Source: Tetranychus cinnabarinus (lineage: Eukaryota; Arthropoda; Arachnida; Trombidiformes; Tetranychidae). Taken from it: 64,000 nt of DNA. The notes beneath the pieces were generated by a model. That model was not told the origin of the DNA, did no database searches, and worked only from the letters and a program-made list of their open reading frames with translations. How positions within the stretch are numbered: the first letter of the stretch is position 1; every line of letters starts with the position of its first letter. The DNA lies in NCBI GenBank assembly GCA_022266195.1, contig WHVY01000001.1:16244001-16308000 (forward strand), read 5' to 3'. Made by a program: the position numbers and the translations under genes. Shown in pieces: positions 46,776-59,096 of the stretch.

Positions 46776-48740
46776 ATGGATCAAGATTGCGCTTGGAAAG
46801 GTTTATTACCAACTTCAACTGATTCTCTTTATCCAACCAATCCAATGGCCATTGTTGACGTTGATGATGAACATTCAATTGAACCAGATTACCACTTAAC
46901 GCCTGTCCATGAACCTGTCGAAGATGAGCCTAAATATGTTGTTAAACGTAACCGTGGTTCCACTGCTACATATCACCAACAGTCGAGTCCACCTTCATCA
47001 ACCTCTACTCCACCATCTTCAACAACGTTACCAGCAAATCCTTCCATAAGATCAACCACAACAACCCCTGTTACTATGATTGATCCCAGTTACACCAATT
47101 ACTCGTCATCCGATAAAGCAACGTTTATACCATGTAATGGAAGTGGCCTTGGTGCCGATGAAAGTAATGGCAGTGCAAAAAGTGATCGTTTTGACTTGGA
47201 TAATGGTGGGACTACTAACACTGTTGGATCACTTCCTACCCTTGGATCAAGTAACCATTCGGCTTACAAGTGTGGTAAACAAACTAAAATATTTCCCGGT
47301 CGTATACGTAAACGTGTTGTCCTTAAAAATGGGTCCGTTAATCTGTCCAAAGAGCATGTTGAAAAGCGTAGTCAACGCTATCTTCAAGACACTTTTACTA
47401 CCATGGTTGATATTCAATGGCGCTGGAATCTCTTGGTCTTCTCTATGGGCTTTCTTCTTAGTTGGCTTGGTTTTGCAGTTGTATGGTACTTTATAGCTTA
47501 CGCTCACGGTGATCTTGAGAGTGAAATGGTTAACCAAATCAGTGCTGAACCTAATCCTAATGTTAATAATCTTAATAATAACAATGACAATAATAGTGTT
47601 AGTAACTCTATTAAACCTTGTGTTCAAGGAGTTGATTCGTTTACCTCAGCTTTTTTGTTTTCCATTGAAACTCAACACACCATTGGCTATGGAAGTCGTT
47701 TACCAACCACCGAATGTCCTGAAGCCCTACTTGCAATATGCGTTCAAGCCATTACTGGAGTGATGATACAATGTTTTGTGGTTGGTTTTGTGTTTGCCAA
47801 ACTGTCTAGGCCCAAGAAACGGTCACAAACGTTAATGTTTAGTCGATCATCTGTGATTACCCTTCGTGATGGTAAACTGTGTCTCATGTTTCGCGTTGGT
47901 GATGTCCGTAATCGTTCCCACATCATTGGATGTACCATTTCAGCCTTGGTAATTAATCGAAAGGTTACCCTGGAAGGTGAAGTGATACCCTTTTATCACA
48001 ACAATTTAAAGGTTCGCTTTGACAACTCTGACTCCAACGTATTCCTAGTCTGGCCAGCAACAATTGTCCATGAAGTAGATATTTATAGTCCATTTTATGC
48101 TTTGTCAGCTGATGAATTGGCACGAGAAAAGTTTGAGATTGTGGTAATTTTAGAGGGAACCATTGAATCGACTGGTCAATCAATACAAGCAAGAACCTCT
48201 TACCTTCCTTGTGAAATACTTTGGGGTCATCGATTTGAATCCATGGTAGCCTACAGACGGGACACGGGTCAATATCGAGTTGATTATTCCAAATTTAACA
48301 ACACTTATGAGATTGAGACACCAACTTGCTCGGCCAAGACCTATTACGAGTACCAACGGTTTATCCAGTGTTCATCAGCTGCTCTTGGTGTGGTTGGACG
48401 AGGAGAGGGTATAGTAACAGGTGGCGGTGGTGGTGGTGGTAGTAGTGTTGCCTTACCTATTGGCTCCGAGTCAGTAGGCTATCATCACAATCCATATTAT
48501 AATCACCAATCTTCACATCATCACCATGCCACTTCTTCAACTAAATATAATGGACCAGTTACCACGGGAAACTTATCATCTTGTCTTTCAACTCGGGAAA
48601 TTGTCGATGAAGATGTAATGGTGATGATGATGAAAACCCATTCTGGTGACTCTGGACTGGGACATGGAAGTTATGGGTTACTTCCTTACTTTAAAGGCCC
48701 AATACGTTTAGTCTCAAAAGACACCGAAGTGGCTGATTAA
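46776..48740 (+). CDS. Irk: Inward-rectifier potassium channel (Kir)
   Basis: Intron-free, 654 aa. After a polar Thr/Ser-rich N-terminal extension (about 1-175), long compared with the family, comes the conserved cytosolic start (KRVVLKNGSVNLSKEHVEKR). TM1 is at about 217-241, then a pore region with selectivity filter TIGYG (302-306), then TM2 at about 318-342. The cytosolic PIP2/gating region follows (AKLSRPKKRSQTLMFS, FEIVVILEGTIESTGQ, SYLPCEILWGHRF). Cysteines near 282 and 314 match the outer-loop disulfide. Two oddities: the turret before the pore carries an Asn-rich insert (VNNLNNNNDNNSVSNS), and both acidic rectification positions of Kir2.1 are neutral (D172 aligns with Q332, E224 with Gly). 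A Gly/His-rich C-terminal tail is lineage-specific. It conducts K+ across the plasma membrane and sets resting potential or epithelial K+ flux. Confidence 0.93.
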   Translation: MDQDCAWKGLLPTSTDSLYPTNPMAIVDVDDEHSIEPDYHLTPVHEPVEDEPKYVVKRNRGSTATYHQQSSPPSSTSTPPSSTTLPANPSIRSTTTTPVTMIDPSYTNYSSSDKATFIPCNGSGLGADESNGSAKSDRFDLDNGGTTNTVGSLPTLGSSNHSAYKCGKQTKIFPGRIRKRVVLKNGSVNLSKEHVEKRSQRYLQDTFTTMVDIQWRWNLLVFSMGFLLSWLGFAVVWYFIAYAHGDLESEMVNQISAEPNPNVNNLNNNNDNNSVSNSIKPCVQGVDSFTSAFLFSIETQHTIGYGSRLPTTECPEALLAICVQAITGVMIQCFVVGFVFAKLSRPKKRSQTLMFSRSSVITLRDGKLCLMFRVGDVRNRSHIIGCTISALVINRKVTLEGEVIPFYHNNLKVRFDNSDSNVFLVWPATIVHEVDIYSPFYALSADELAREKFEIVVILEGTIESTGQSIQARTSYLPCEILWGHRFESMVAYRRDTGQYRVDYSKFNNTYEIETPTCSAKTYYEYQRFIQCSSAALGVVGRGEGIVTGGGGGGGSSVALPIGSESVGYHHNPYYNHQSSHHHHATSSTKYNGPVTTGNLSSCLSTREIVDEDVMVMMMKTHSGDSGLGHGSYGLLPYFKGPIRLVSKDTEVAD

Positions 48741-51700
48741 TAATAACTAATTGTATGTCTTTCGTTTCTCCTATTTTTTTTGCATTTTTGTTTAACTTAG
48801 TTAATGATATATATGAAATAACCTTATAAGCCTTGTTGATTTTAATTATGCATAATCATAATATAATAATATAAAAATATTGGAAGAGTAGAGATCCAGA
48901 AAAGTGATGATGAATCTTGATGGATATGGTCATTGTTTTTAAATTTACAAAATGCTTTTTTTAATGTCTCGCTACAATCTGTGATGTTTTTGAAACAATC
49001 TGTTTCAAATTCAATGTTCAACTTTGTGATCTTTTTAACCAAACCATTTTAATCAATGCTCTAATCAATAAGGTTTAATTTTATTGTTAACAATCAATTG
49101 ATATGAGTAAACCTTCCCTATTCACAATTACCCTCAATTTTCTCGTCACTTGATTTGTAATGTTTAAATATGCTTTGCTATTCATCTTTTTTTTTACTTA
49201 TTAGTTTAACCACAATTACTGTACAATATGACATCTTCATCATCATCAAAATCATCATTATCATCATCATCTCTGTCATCCATGAACATTATGATGCCGA
49301 CTTAAACAATTTACATATTATCAACCGGATGAATTTGTTGATTAAAAAATGTCCATTTATATCAATTAAAGGCTAATTAGTGTCGACTTTTTGACTCAAA
49401 GCATAATAAACAGAATTAGTTTTTATCACAATCAACTAAACTAACGATAACAACTCATGTTAATCGTGATTCCATAGAATCTATCAATTCTATATTTTAA
49501 AGTATCTTTATCATTATAACAGTTTCAATGATGATTATTGGTGCAATTAACTGATAACATTAAACAGTTTAGATGTTACTGTTATCTTATTTGTAAGTGA
49601 TTCCAATCAAGCTTTAAAATTCAAGTGAAGAATCAAATTCAATAGATTGGTGGTTATTTGACGGAATTACTAATTCACAATTTACCAGCAAAAGTAACAT
49701 TTGTTTCAATCAATCTATCTTAATTGATTGTTTTTAATCATTATTCTGTTAATGGGTTCAAGATATTAAATTAAATATGTTATTTTATTTAAAATGGTTA
49801 AGAGGAAAAGAGTTAAATCTACCATTTAGTACATAATAATCAATCAAATTGTCCTTGATAACGAGCTAGCCCAGCAAAATTATGATTACAACAGTAGAAC
49901 AAGGAATTTATTATTCTCATTCAATTTACCATTTATTGTAATTAAGAGCAACTAATATATTAAAGTGTAGTCACTAATTGTAATCATAAGTCTCATTGAT
50001 GGTTTTGTATAAAATGTATCAAGTGACGGTTAATCACATGGCCAATCAAACAACAGGGTTGATTAAAAATTAAAGGTTGAAACGATTTCTAGTTAAGTAT
50101 TTCCATTTGTTTTAATCACTTGAAACCAGTTTCAACAAAGTTAATTACTTCATTAGCTTTAATCAAACGAGATCATCAATCAAGAAGAGGGAGAGAGATC
50201 ATTTTGATTCAATGTATCAATCAATGGCCAAAATATAATTATCAGCTGCTCTACCAAACGCTGTTGACAGGGAATCCAAAAAAATGTTCAGCATGAACTT
50301 GAATGGTGATCTCACTGATTTCCTTGCATGATAAGTGGATGGACTTTCCAATTGTATTTTTCCTACCAATGAATAACAATTATCCTGCAATGGAAATGTA
50401 CAAATCAAATTCTTTGTAAGGTTAAAAGGTAATTGAAATTGAAAATAAATATCATTAGTTAACAGTTTACCCTTGAAGCCACTTGAATGACGCGATCAAA
50501 CACTAATTGTACCCATTGATAAAGATGCAGCTCATTGCATAATAATCTCTTGATTGTTCAGAGGTTTGATTCTTCAATCCAATTTTAATCAAAATAACGA
50601 TTCACTTTTAACAAGAAAATCCTTTGCTTTCATATTATCCAATTTTAACCAACATTAAATTAGTTGTATTAGCGGTGTCACGAAATTGGTGTGCAGATGA
50701 TTGCTATTTAAACCAATATCAACACCAAAAGCTATAACAGCACTTGTTCAGTCTATCCAATGAGTGCTAAAGAAATTAAGTCAAAAAGATGATTTATTGT
50801 AATCGTTTGTATAATCTAGCTTACTTATACTTACTTACTTCGTTAGCTATGAGATAATTTCAAAGATTAGCATTTACTACTCCTTAAGTATCAAAATGAA
50901 ATCTGGCGTTTAGAATCTGCTAAATGTTCGAGATGAGATTTTGCAATGTCGTTTAAAGTCTTTAGGGAAATTGAAATCGTCAATCATTAACTAGATAATT
51001 AACAGTAACAAAGTCACCAATCAATCATATAGACATTTGGGAGCGAAAGTCAAGTCAGCTGACGATTTCATCAATTACCAGAAATTTCAGCAAATAGCCA
51101 TATCCAATTGCAAAGGGTGCTTAATTTAGCCAGAATCCAATTAACTTTAATTGTCAGTTTCATCTCAATCAAACGATCGGTAATTTTACATTTGAATTAA
51201 TTATAAATGCTGAAAAAAGAGAAAAGTTTTCCCATTAATACGCAATACAATGTAATATTGGATGAACCTGTTGAAAGGTACAATCAACATTTTATGCTTA
51301 CCTAACTAATCAGCCGACAAGTATAAACACTGAATCAAGTATTAATATCACAATCAATAATGACGTTAAACATGGTCATATCGATAAAAAAACAATCAAC
51401 AGTTAAGACAAGAGGCAAGTGGTGTTGCGATATTAATGTTGACATCAACAGTATCGACAATTTTACCAACAGTGACAATAATTGAACGCTCAGATTCGAT
51501 CGCTTCAAAGGTTTAATTTTGGACTTGACTCGTTAGACTATCAAACAACATCAGCCGCTATTGAGCTGGAATACATTTCGGTCCAACACATCACCTCGAT
51601 TTCCACTTCCACAGCAACTTTACCCAAGCTTCACAGTCTTGATCTCAAGTACCGATTGGGCCTGGATGATTTAGGCTATTTTGCTTCACTGTGAAGGATT

Positions 51701-53305
51701 GCTCTTGAAGATTTAATTGATTATAACACAGGAAAAAAATTAAATCAAAAAATGTAATTGCCTTTTTTAGATTTATTTCCGACACCTTTATAGATATCAC
51801 AATAACATCTCTTTGGTGCTTTCGATACCAAATGTTGTTTTCATTACTCACCTTTTCAATATCTCCTTTCAATAAGCACTTCTAAAAGGTATTGTGGAAC
51901 ACTGAATTCAATCAAAATATAATTACATTAAAGCTAAATAAATATAAAACAAATAAATTCAATAATTAAACAATTGGAGGAAAATAAAATACAATAAGAT
52001 CTAGAGTGAGGCGCGTAAAAGAAAGAGTTGAAAGATCGGATAATTAGTAGCAGTAATTTTGATCATTCCTATCAGGATCAAAAGAGTATATCTAGATTAA
52101 GACTTAATCCCGTCTATTTATTTGGTTACATTTAACCATTAACCAGTCTCAAGTTTGCCGTTAATTTTTACATTTTGCATCAATAGGCAGACATGATTAG
52201 GATTTTGATTAAGGTAAATGTGAATTATTAAGTAGGCATTGACCCGAAAAGATATTGAAACAAAACATAAATACCGTTAAGCAACCTTGTCAAGGTTTGT
52301 TGTTATCTTTTATATTATTATTGATGTTGATGATACTAATAATAATGATGATTAACTGTTGAGTTGCTTTAATTAAGAGTTATATTATTATCCGTCTTCA
52401 TTTGATTGATATTATCAAGTAAAGTAAGTAAACAAGCTCAACATATCAACATGTATCAACGAAAAGGTACTTTAAAAAAAACTGTAAATATAAATAAATA
52501 TGTTTCTTCAAGACAATCAATTGAACAACCATTTTGATTATTGCCAATGAAAGAAATGACCAAAAATATAACCAAACAATCAGCTTAACCATTATTGCTT
52601 AAACACTGTTGAACACAAATTAAGGATTCATGTTAATATCGATTTCTAATTTTAATTTTTTGCTGCTCTTTCAGGTAATCAAGATGATTGTAAATGTTGA
52701 TTTGATGGTCAGGAAGAGGAAGAGTTTAAAGATCCCGCAAACGCGATTAAAATTGATGCTAAATTAATTTTCATTAGAAACAAAGTATTAAGCTTTCAAT
52801 TTATCAATCTTGATCTAAATAAGTTACCCTCTGGTTAATCAATTCAGTCTTTCTCAATCCGTTAACTGTATACTTGATTAACTTGATTAGTAAGATAGAT
52901 TTCCATCTAATTGTGATTTAGACTCACAACTCTGAAATGATTTGGACGTTTCTGTTTCTTTTCATACAATTTTTATCCTTTTTCAATTTTTTGCATCTTT
53001 TTTTGCTTACAATATATTTTGATTAATTGTTTAAATTTTGATAATTTTATAATAGTTGAAATAACATTAATAATAATGATAATAATTAAAATATTGAGCT
53101 ATTATCATTTTTCAATTGGTTTATTAAAAAGGGAAAAGTTGATTTACTTTTTGTTGAAATGTGAAAATTGTAGTTTAATTTTTGCGCCTTTTGTTGTCTA
53201 TTTCAAATTGATTGGATATTTATTTATTTAATTTTTGTGTGTGTTAAAAAAAACATCTCTTTTTAAGGTAAAGTTGGGTTGACCAAATGAATGGAGTTGG
53301 ACAAA
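48741..53305. other. Long spacer, no gene seen
   Basis: 4.5 kb of AT-rich sequence. A short ATC microsatellite (about 49216-49282) is the only repeat I can name. Open frames at 50217-50408 and 51482-51694 lack family resemblance. The Kir gene and the ABCG gene converge on it, so it holds their 3' ends. Confidence 0.5.
49216..49282 (+). repeat. ATC microsatellite
   Basis: Degenerate run of ATCATCATC/ATTATC units (ATCTTCATCATCATCAAAAT and following) downstream of the Kir gene. Confidence 0.6.
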
Positions 53306-56122
53306 TCACTCGGTGATCAAATAATAAACGGAAAAAATGATAAAAGCTAGCGAAATAACTATTACAAGGGTTGAAAAATAGAGACAGCATTTGGCTGAGA
53401 AAATTTTCCTTGGTGATAAACAGGATAAACAGGATAAATTAGGTGCTCTCAGATTAATATCTGGATTAACTTTGAAATAGAGGATGAAAAAAGTGATTAA
53501 CCTCCAAAGGATAAGGTGTAAAGCAAGAGCGGTAAAATGGGTTGAATAGTCTTTATCATTGAGCTCAAATTTGAACATCACTACGGAGATCACATTGTTA
53601 TACTCGGAATCACTGGTAGTTTCACTTGAGATTGCAGAGTTGTTGGTTAACCGGGAACCAGAAAGTGAACCAGGTTCACTGGGATGACAACGGTTTTGTC
53701 CATAGATGGTCAACAAGATGGCCTCAAAGGCAAACCGTATAAAAGAAAGGTAAGTTATAAATTGAGCTCGTCCCATTGAATTGGAGCGGACAAAAAATCC
53801 GGAAAACAGGAAATTGAATAGCATTATAACGGTGGCCACAAATATGGATATATTAAAATTGGTGGTGAAAATGGCTCCAATGAAAAATCCGACTCCTTGA
53901 GCAATGTAAGATGCAAGTATCGATATGGAGACAAAATTGTTGAACCTGCTTGAACCCGCTGTAAAGGGTATTGCATCGATAAAAGAGTTAAGGCCAATCT
54001 GTGAGGTTGTCCAATATGTAAACAGTGAATAGAGGTAGGGAAGAATCAGCTGAATCCAAAATTCGGTCAACGTTTTGGCCATATAATAGGAAGCTGTTGA
54101 ATACCAGCCATTCCGGTGTTCATTCATGAATATTTTTATCTCCGAAGGAAAGGTCAATACGGTTGGCATGAGTGCGGCAAACATGAGAAAGAGCAGGTTA
54201 AAAAATAGATAGGAAATGTTTCGATCTATGTTGGATTCTTCACGAAGTCGGGAAAGTGGAACTTGCTCTGTACAATTGGGCCGATAATAGTAGCCCGCTG
54301 AGTTTACCCTTAAACAGCCATTGTCAACGCCAATGTTACCATCGTAAAGCATTGAAAGTAAAAGGGCAACAAAAACGTGTAAACCAACACGAATAAATAA
54401 CCACAAGGGTTCACGGCAAGTACCGTGAAGAAAGGATCGACGAAGCAGGTACATCATATGGCGAAGGCTTAAGTGATTACGATTTTCTCTCATGGCTTCA
54501 ACTTCAGACATTGAACTGGTATCAATGGAATCCATTTCAAATTCAATCAATTTAGCCGACGATTCTTCCAACAAGCGTACCTTTAGCATCTCCTTTTCAT
54601 CTAATGGGGTTACTATTGAGATGCTTGTGTTATTGCTAAAGGTTAAATAAGTATCAGTATTTGTTTCATTCAGTGTTGACTCTTTGGATTGATTCATTGA
54701 TTGGTGTTTACGGGTTGTTGATGAATGTTGATAGTGACTTGATAGTCCATTGATGGTTGGAGGTGATGAGGATAAAGATGAATTTGATGTTGTTGAATGA
54801 TGGGAAATGCAGGAGATTGGAGGTGGTGGAGATGAAAGGTGAGAGGTTAAATGATTTGTTGTGGATGTTGATTTTGTTGTGGGATTACAATGATTTGGTG
54901 AGGTTGTAAAGTGTATACTTTTAGTGGTGACTGGTGATGATGACTTGGCTAATGAGGATGAGTGTCTCCTTGATGAGCGTCTCTTATGACTTCGGCTAAA
55001 ACAATCGGTTGGTTCTTCTTCGTCCAGTAAGGCAACTGTATTAATGGCTGCTGCATCAATAATCACATCAGCTGGATTATGCCCATTGGGACAGTTTACC
55101 TGGAATTGAGATAAATAGGAGCGCAACACTTCGGGTCGACCCTGGTATAGACAGCGTCCCGCTCGTGAAAGTACATACAGTTGGTCAAACAGTTTAAGTA
55201 TCTTGTAAGAGGGTTGATGAATGGTGGCAATAATGGCCATACCATGAGCCATGCACAGTTTTTGCAGTTGAGTTAAAACGGTAAATGATACATTTGAATC
55301 AAGTCCAGAGGTTGGTTCATCGATAAACAATATTTTAGGTTTAACTTCAGAAGCCAATTCTTGGGCAATCACAAGGCGTTTACGTTGACCCCCGGAACAA
55401 GAGTGTACAAGGGTATGGCGACAATTGCGAAGGTCAAGTTGATCGATAAGCTCTTCAACCACCTTGGACTCATTTTGAGCACCCTTTAACCGGGAAGCAT
55501 AAAAGATGGACTCTATAACGGAAAGGCACGGGAAAAGGTGATCCTCTTCTTTCTGGGTTATAAAGGAAGCCTTGTTGGCCAATGGATTACGATATATTTT
55601 ACCCTTATATCTGCCTGACCAAGTACCAAAGAGACATTGTAACAGGGTTGTTTTACCTGCACCAGAGGGTCCCATGATGGCTGATAAATCGTGAAACCGA
55701 AATACACCAGAAATGTTTCGTAAAATGGCTTTTCGACACTTGTGTGACATTGATTTAACCAGAAACCCATCCAACAGATCCATTGGTTTGTAGACGGTAA
55801 GGTTACGCCAAACCACGGCAACATGGTTATTCTCATCGCAGGTCACTGCAGGTGGTGGACACATTGTTGATGTAAGGGTTGACTTTAAAGATGAAGAGGT
55901 TAAACTGAGTGGTAAAGAGTCTGGTGAACCCAAAGGTGGTGGACCTTTAACACTGGCTGATCGAGATGTTAATCCGTGACTATGAATGTTGGTAACAAGA
56001 GATGTTGAATCAGGTGATTGTGTCAATCCACTGGGAAACACTTTTAAACTGGTTAAACCTGGATCACAATCTTCCTCTCCTGGTTCAGAGTCACACTTTC
56101 CCGTTGAGTCACAAGGGGCCAC
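53306..56122 (-). CDS. ABCG (White-type) half-transporter
   Basis: A single long frame. In a 938-codon numbering from 56122 it has a polar N terminus, then an ATP-binding cassette: Walker A GPSGAGKTTLLQ (about 152), Q-loop FITQKEEDHLFP, signature CSGGQRKRL, Walker B KILFIDEPTSGLD and H-loop IATIHQPS. A Ser/Thr/His-rich linker of about 150 residues follows, then a six-helix membrane domain (YLFFNLLFLMFAALMPTVLT, FLFSGFFVRS, FIRFAFEAILLTIYGQNRCH). NBD-then-TMD order defines ABCG half-transporters, which dimerise to export lipids, sterols or xenobiotics. The frame begins with GTG at 56122; the first in-frame ATG is at 55864, giving 852 aa, and a stop lies about 24 codons above the GTG. Either translation starts at 55864 or a short 5' exon supplies the ATG. 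The low-complexity linker is unusual. Confidence 0.9.
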   Translation of the reverse strand: MAPCDSTGKCDSEPGEEDCDPGLTSLKVFPSGLTQSPDSTSLVTNIHSHGLTSRSASVKGPPPLGSPDSLPLSLTSSSLKSTLTSTMCPPPAVTCDENNHVAVVWRNLTVYKPMDLLDGFLVKSMSHKCRKAILRNISGVFRFHDLSAIMGPSGAGKTTLLQCLFGTWSGRYKGKIYRNPLANKASFITQKEEDHLFPCLSVIESIFYASRLKGAQNESKVVEELIDQLDLRNCRHTLVHSCSGGQRKRLVIAQELASEVKPKILFIDEPTSGLDSNVSFTVLTQLQKLCMAHGMAIIATIHQPSYKILKLFDQLYVLSRAGRCLYQGRPEVLRSYLSQFQVNCPNGHNPADVIIDAAAINTVALLDEEEPTDCFSRSHKRRSSRRHSSSLAKSSSPVTTKSIHFTTSPNHCNPTTKSTSTTNHLTSHLSSPPPPISCISHHSTTSNSSLSSSPPTINGLSSHYQHSSTTRKHQSMNQSKESTLNETNTDTYLTFSNNTSISIVTPLDEKEMLKVRLLEESSAKLIEFEMDSIDTSSMSEVEAMRENRNHLSLRHMMYLLRRSFLHGTCREPLWLFIRVGLHVFVALLLSMLYDGNIGVDNGCLRVNSAGYYYRPNCTEQVPLSRLREESNIDRNISYLFFNLLFLMFAALMPTVLTFPSEIKIFMNEHRNGWYSTASYYMAKTLTEFWIQLILPYLYSLFTYWTTSQIGLNSFIDAIPFTAGSSRFNNFVSISILASYIAQGVGFFIGAIFTTNFNISIFVATVIMLFNFLFSGFFVRSNSMGRAQFITYLSFIRFAFEAILLTIYGQNRCHPSEPGSLSGSRLTNNSAISSETTSDSEYNNVISVVMFKFELNDKDYSTHFTALALHLILWRLITFFILYFKVNPDINLRAPNLSCLSCLSPRKIFSAKCCLYFSTLVIVISLAFIIFSVYYLITE

Positions 56123-59096
56123 TTGGGATGACCTTGTAACGGGAAAACCGTTTGGACTTTTGGGTATCGTCGTTGTGCCGTTGTTTGGGGTTTAACTTGA
56201 AAAAACAAACCAACACAAAACTCAAAATTAAATCTGGTTATTTTGGTTGGCAAGCAGCTCTGGATGATTTAGTCAATTGGATTGATGAAAAATAATGAAA
56301 TTGAAAATGATGGTTGATGACAATTTGAATGTGGACTTGAATGACTATGGATTGAAGTAGCTTTTTTAGTTTGTCTTGTTGATGATTAAAAACTGGTTAC
56401 TTGATTAACGGTTATTAATGATCAATTATTTTTTCCCCTTTTTTTTGCTTCTCTCTCTTTCCAATCAATTAATCAGCTGAATTTGGGTCAAAGTTAAGGT
56501 CTTGTTGATTGCAATTGTTAGCTTAAAACAAATGTAATGTTGCCTGTTGACTGTTGAATGTTAGCTGATTGTTTATCAATTTTGAGTGAAAATTGATAAT
56601 TGAATGTGATCAGGTTGAAATAATATATTTGAATAATCAAGGACTGAATGATCTTTTTAGATCCTTTTCATTTATAATCAACTGATTGGTGGATGAAACA
56701 ATGGTTAATCCAATGATATTGGTAATGATCATTTGTGATCTCCTCATAATAATTAGCCGTTAATGAGCCCTTCAAATTGAATGTGAAAAAAAGCAGCAAA
56801 TCACAATTTATAAATGATATTGATGAATGAATGAAAAAAAAACTGGTAAAAATTAAAATCAAAAAGTGTTGATCAATGACAATGTTTGAAAGACACACAC
56901 ACACAGTCAACAATTGAGTTGATTGTTTTGGTTATTGATCCGATATTTGATTAATTAACAGGTAACAGCAAGGTTGACAATTTGAAGATTAAAATTAGCT
57001 TCTTTGAAAGTGTTTGAAGGAATCCAAAAATCTGGTTTTCTGGTTAAAGATGACAGTGGACGGTGAAAATGAATTGAAAATTTGGGTTTCTTCAAAAACT
57101 GAAAGTAAAAGAAGGAATGAAAATTAATTTAATTTCAAAGGTAAATCACTAATTACCATTGCAAATGAACAATTGGTTTTAAACAGTGATCAACAAATGG
57201 CAGTTAAAAGTGAAGGTATAAAGATATTGTAGGAGAGAGTGATTAAAGGTAAAAGATGATCATTTTTGTAAACAATATGTTGATTGTGATGATAATGATG
57301 ATGTTATTCATGTAATTGTTTTTTATTGGTATTACACTTTAACACTGAAAGGATTTCCCCTTTTGGGTTGCATTCAAACACAAATGTAATAATATTCACT
57401 TGTATTTGATTTAACAATTTATTTAACAATTTTATGTTCAATTAACTAAATTATTACCTTTTGTTGTTATTTTAGTGATTGTGTTAAATTGTGGGATCCA
57501 CAATCAATTACATGAGCAGTAAACACACACAAAACAAAAAGGCATTAAAAAAAGGCTAAATTGTCAACTAAACAATGTTAAACAGATGATGATGAAGGGT
57601 AGCTGATTGCCTTGAAAATTAGAAACAGATTGAAACCAAATAACATGAAAAGGTTGATGAGTTTGGGTGAAAAAAAATTTTGCAGATATAAATATTATCT
57701 CAATGTTATCAAGCAAGTTTACCTGGGACTGAATTGGGAGTGAATGAGAATTGATTTGGAATTGATTGACAATTGATTTTCAAGGGAAAGCTAAATAACA
57801 AAGGTAATTGAAGATGAACGATGGTTGAGATGAGGATAATGGGAAAGTTGAGAGATTTGATTGTTTCATTGTTGACCAAAAGATTTATTTCAAGATGAAA
57901 TTAACGTTGAATTGTCGTTAATTGTGTTTACCATTTCAATGTTATTTATCTTTTTACTTTCCCTTTATTCATTAACCATCATCAGGTCATGGATGAAACC
58001 AATTGAAAAGGGCGTAATAACCTTAACCATCACTTAACCTCACTGTTTTCACAGCAAATTTGTGTTGACCATGTAAACATTGTTTAGACCAAAGGCCATC
58101 AATTATTCAACCCAAACATTTGGTCATTCAATTTGTTCACTTAAAGTTCAATAATATTGAAAAATGTTGATAAAAAGCGGAGAAACCATTGAAACCTCTC
58201 GACAGATTATTAACTCTCGGTGCAATTTAACATTAACATCTAAGGTTGTTGAAATGTTGTTTGACGTTTGTATCACAACCTGATGAGGTCTTACATTTGA
58301 CCATGGACAGGTAAATGTCAACACCCTGTTAATGTTTCATGTTTAATTTAACACCAATTTGTTGGCTAACTGAGTAACTACCTTGTATTCATCATCAATG
58401 ATTAACAGCTAAATTAGCGTCAATAGCTAAACATTTCAACCAGAAAATGTAAGAAGGTAAAAAAAAGCATCTAAAATCTGGTTAAAAAGCATGGATATTA
58501 AATTAACAAGGTTTACACCTTTTTCCTATCATTGGGTATAGACTAAACCCAAACCCAAATTTCATGAAACACCTTCACTTTCATTTGAAATCAACACTGT
58601 GAGCTGACAAATTTGGCAACAATTTAAGTTAACAGTTGAAAAGGTTGAACAATGTTGATCAAGAAATGTAATAATTATTCACTGATTGTCTATTGTTTTG
58701 CCCAAATTTAGCCTTTGTTTTGTGTTCAATGTTTCCACTATTTTGATTTTTCCTTTCAATGGTTGATACACTTTTACAATGGCTGAGGACAACATTTCGT
58801 GTACAATAATTTAGACAAATTGTCGGATCAACAAATTTTGATAGTTAAAGTCAGTGAGAGGACAAACAAGGTAAACATGGATAACAATTGAAATTAACGC
58901 CAAACAACAACAATAAGCTGAATAACAACAACGACAAAAGTACAAGAAAAGGCAATCAATTGATCCGTCAAATGATTATTAATACAAGATAAAAGGCTTT
59001 AAATTTCTCAATCAGTTCTCTCATCATGAACATCAATTTGAACAGACAAAAGTGTAACTCATCAGCTATCATCAACATCATTAATATTAAATTATC
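56123..59096. other. Spacer upstream of the ABCG gene
   Basis: No gene supported. May contain a 5' noncoding or short coding exon of the ABCG gene; a TTTTTTCAAG acceptor-like site lies at about 56196 on the minus strand. Short CA runs (about 56897-56906) occur. Confidence 0.45.

Noticed and set aside
53306..56122. GTG as a real start codon for the ABCG protein
   Set aside because: Eukaryotic nuclear genes rarely start at GTG. The frame edge is more likely within an exon or leader, so I give 55864 as the first in-frame ATG and leave a 5' exon open.
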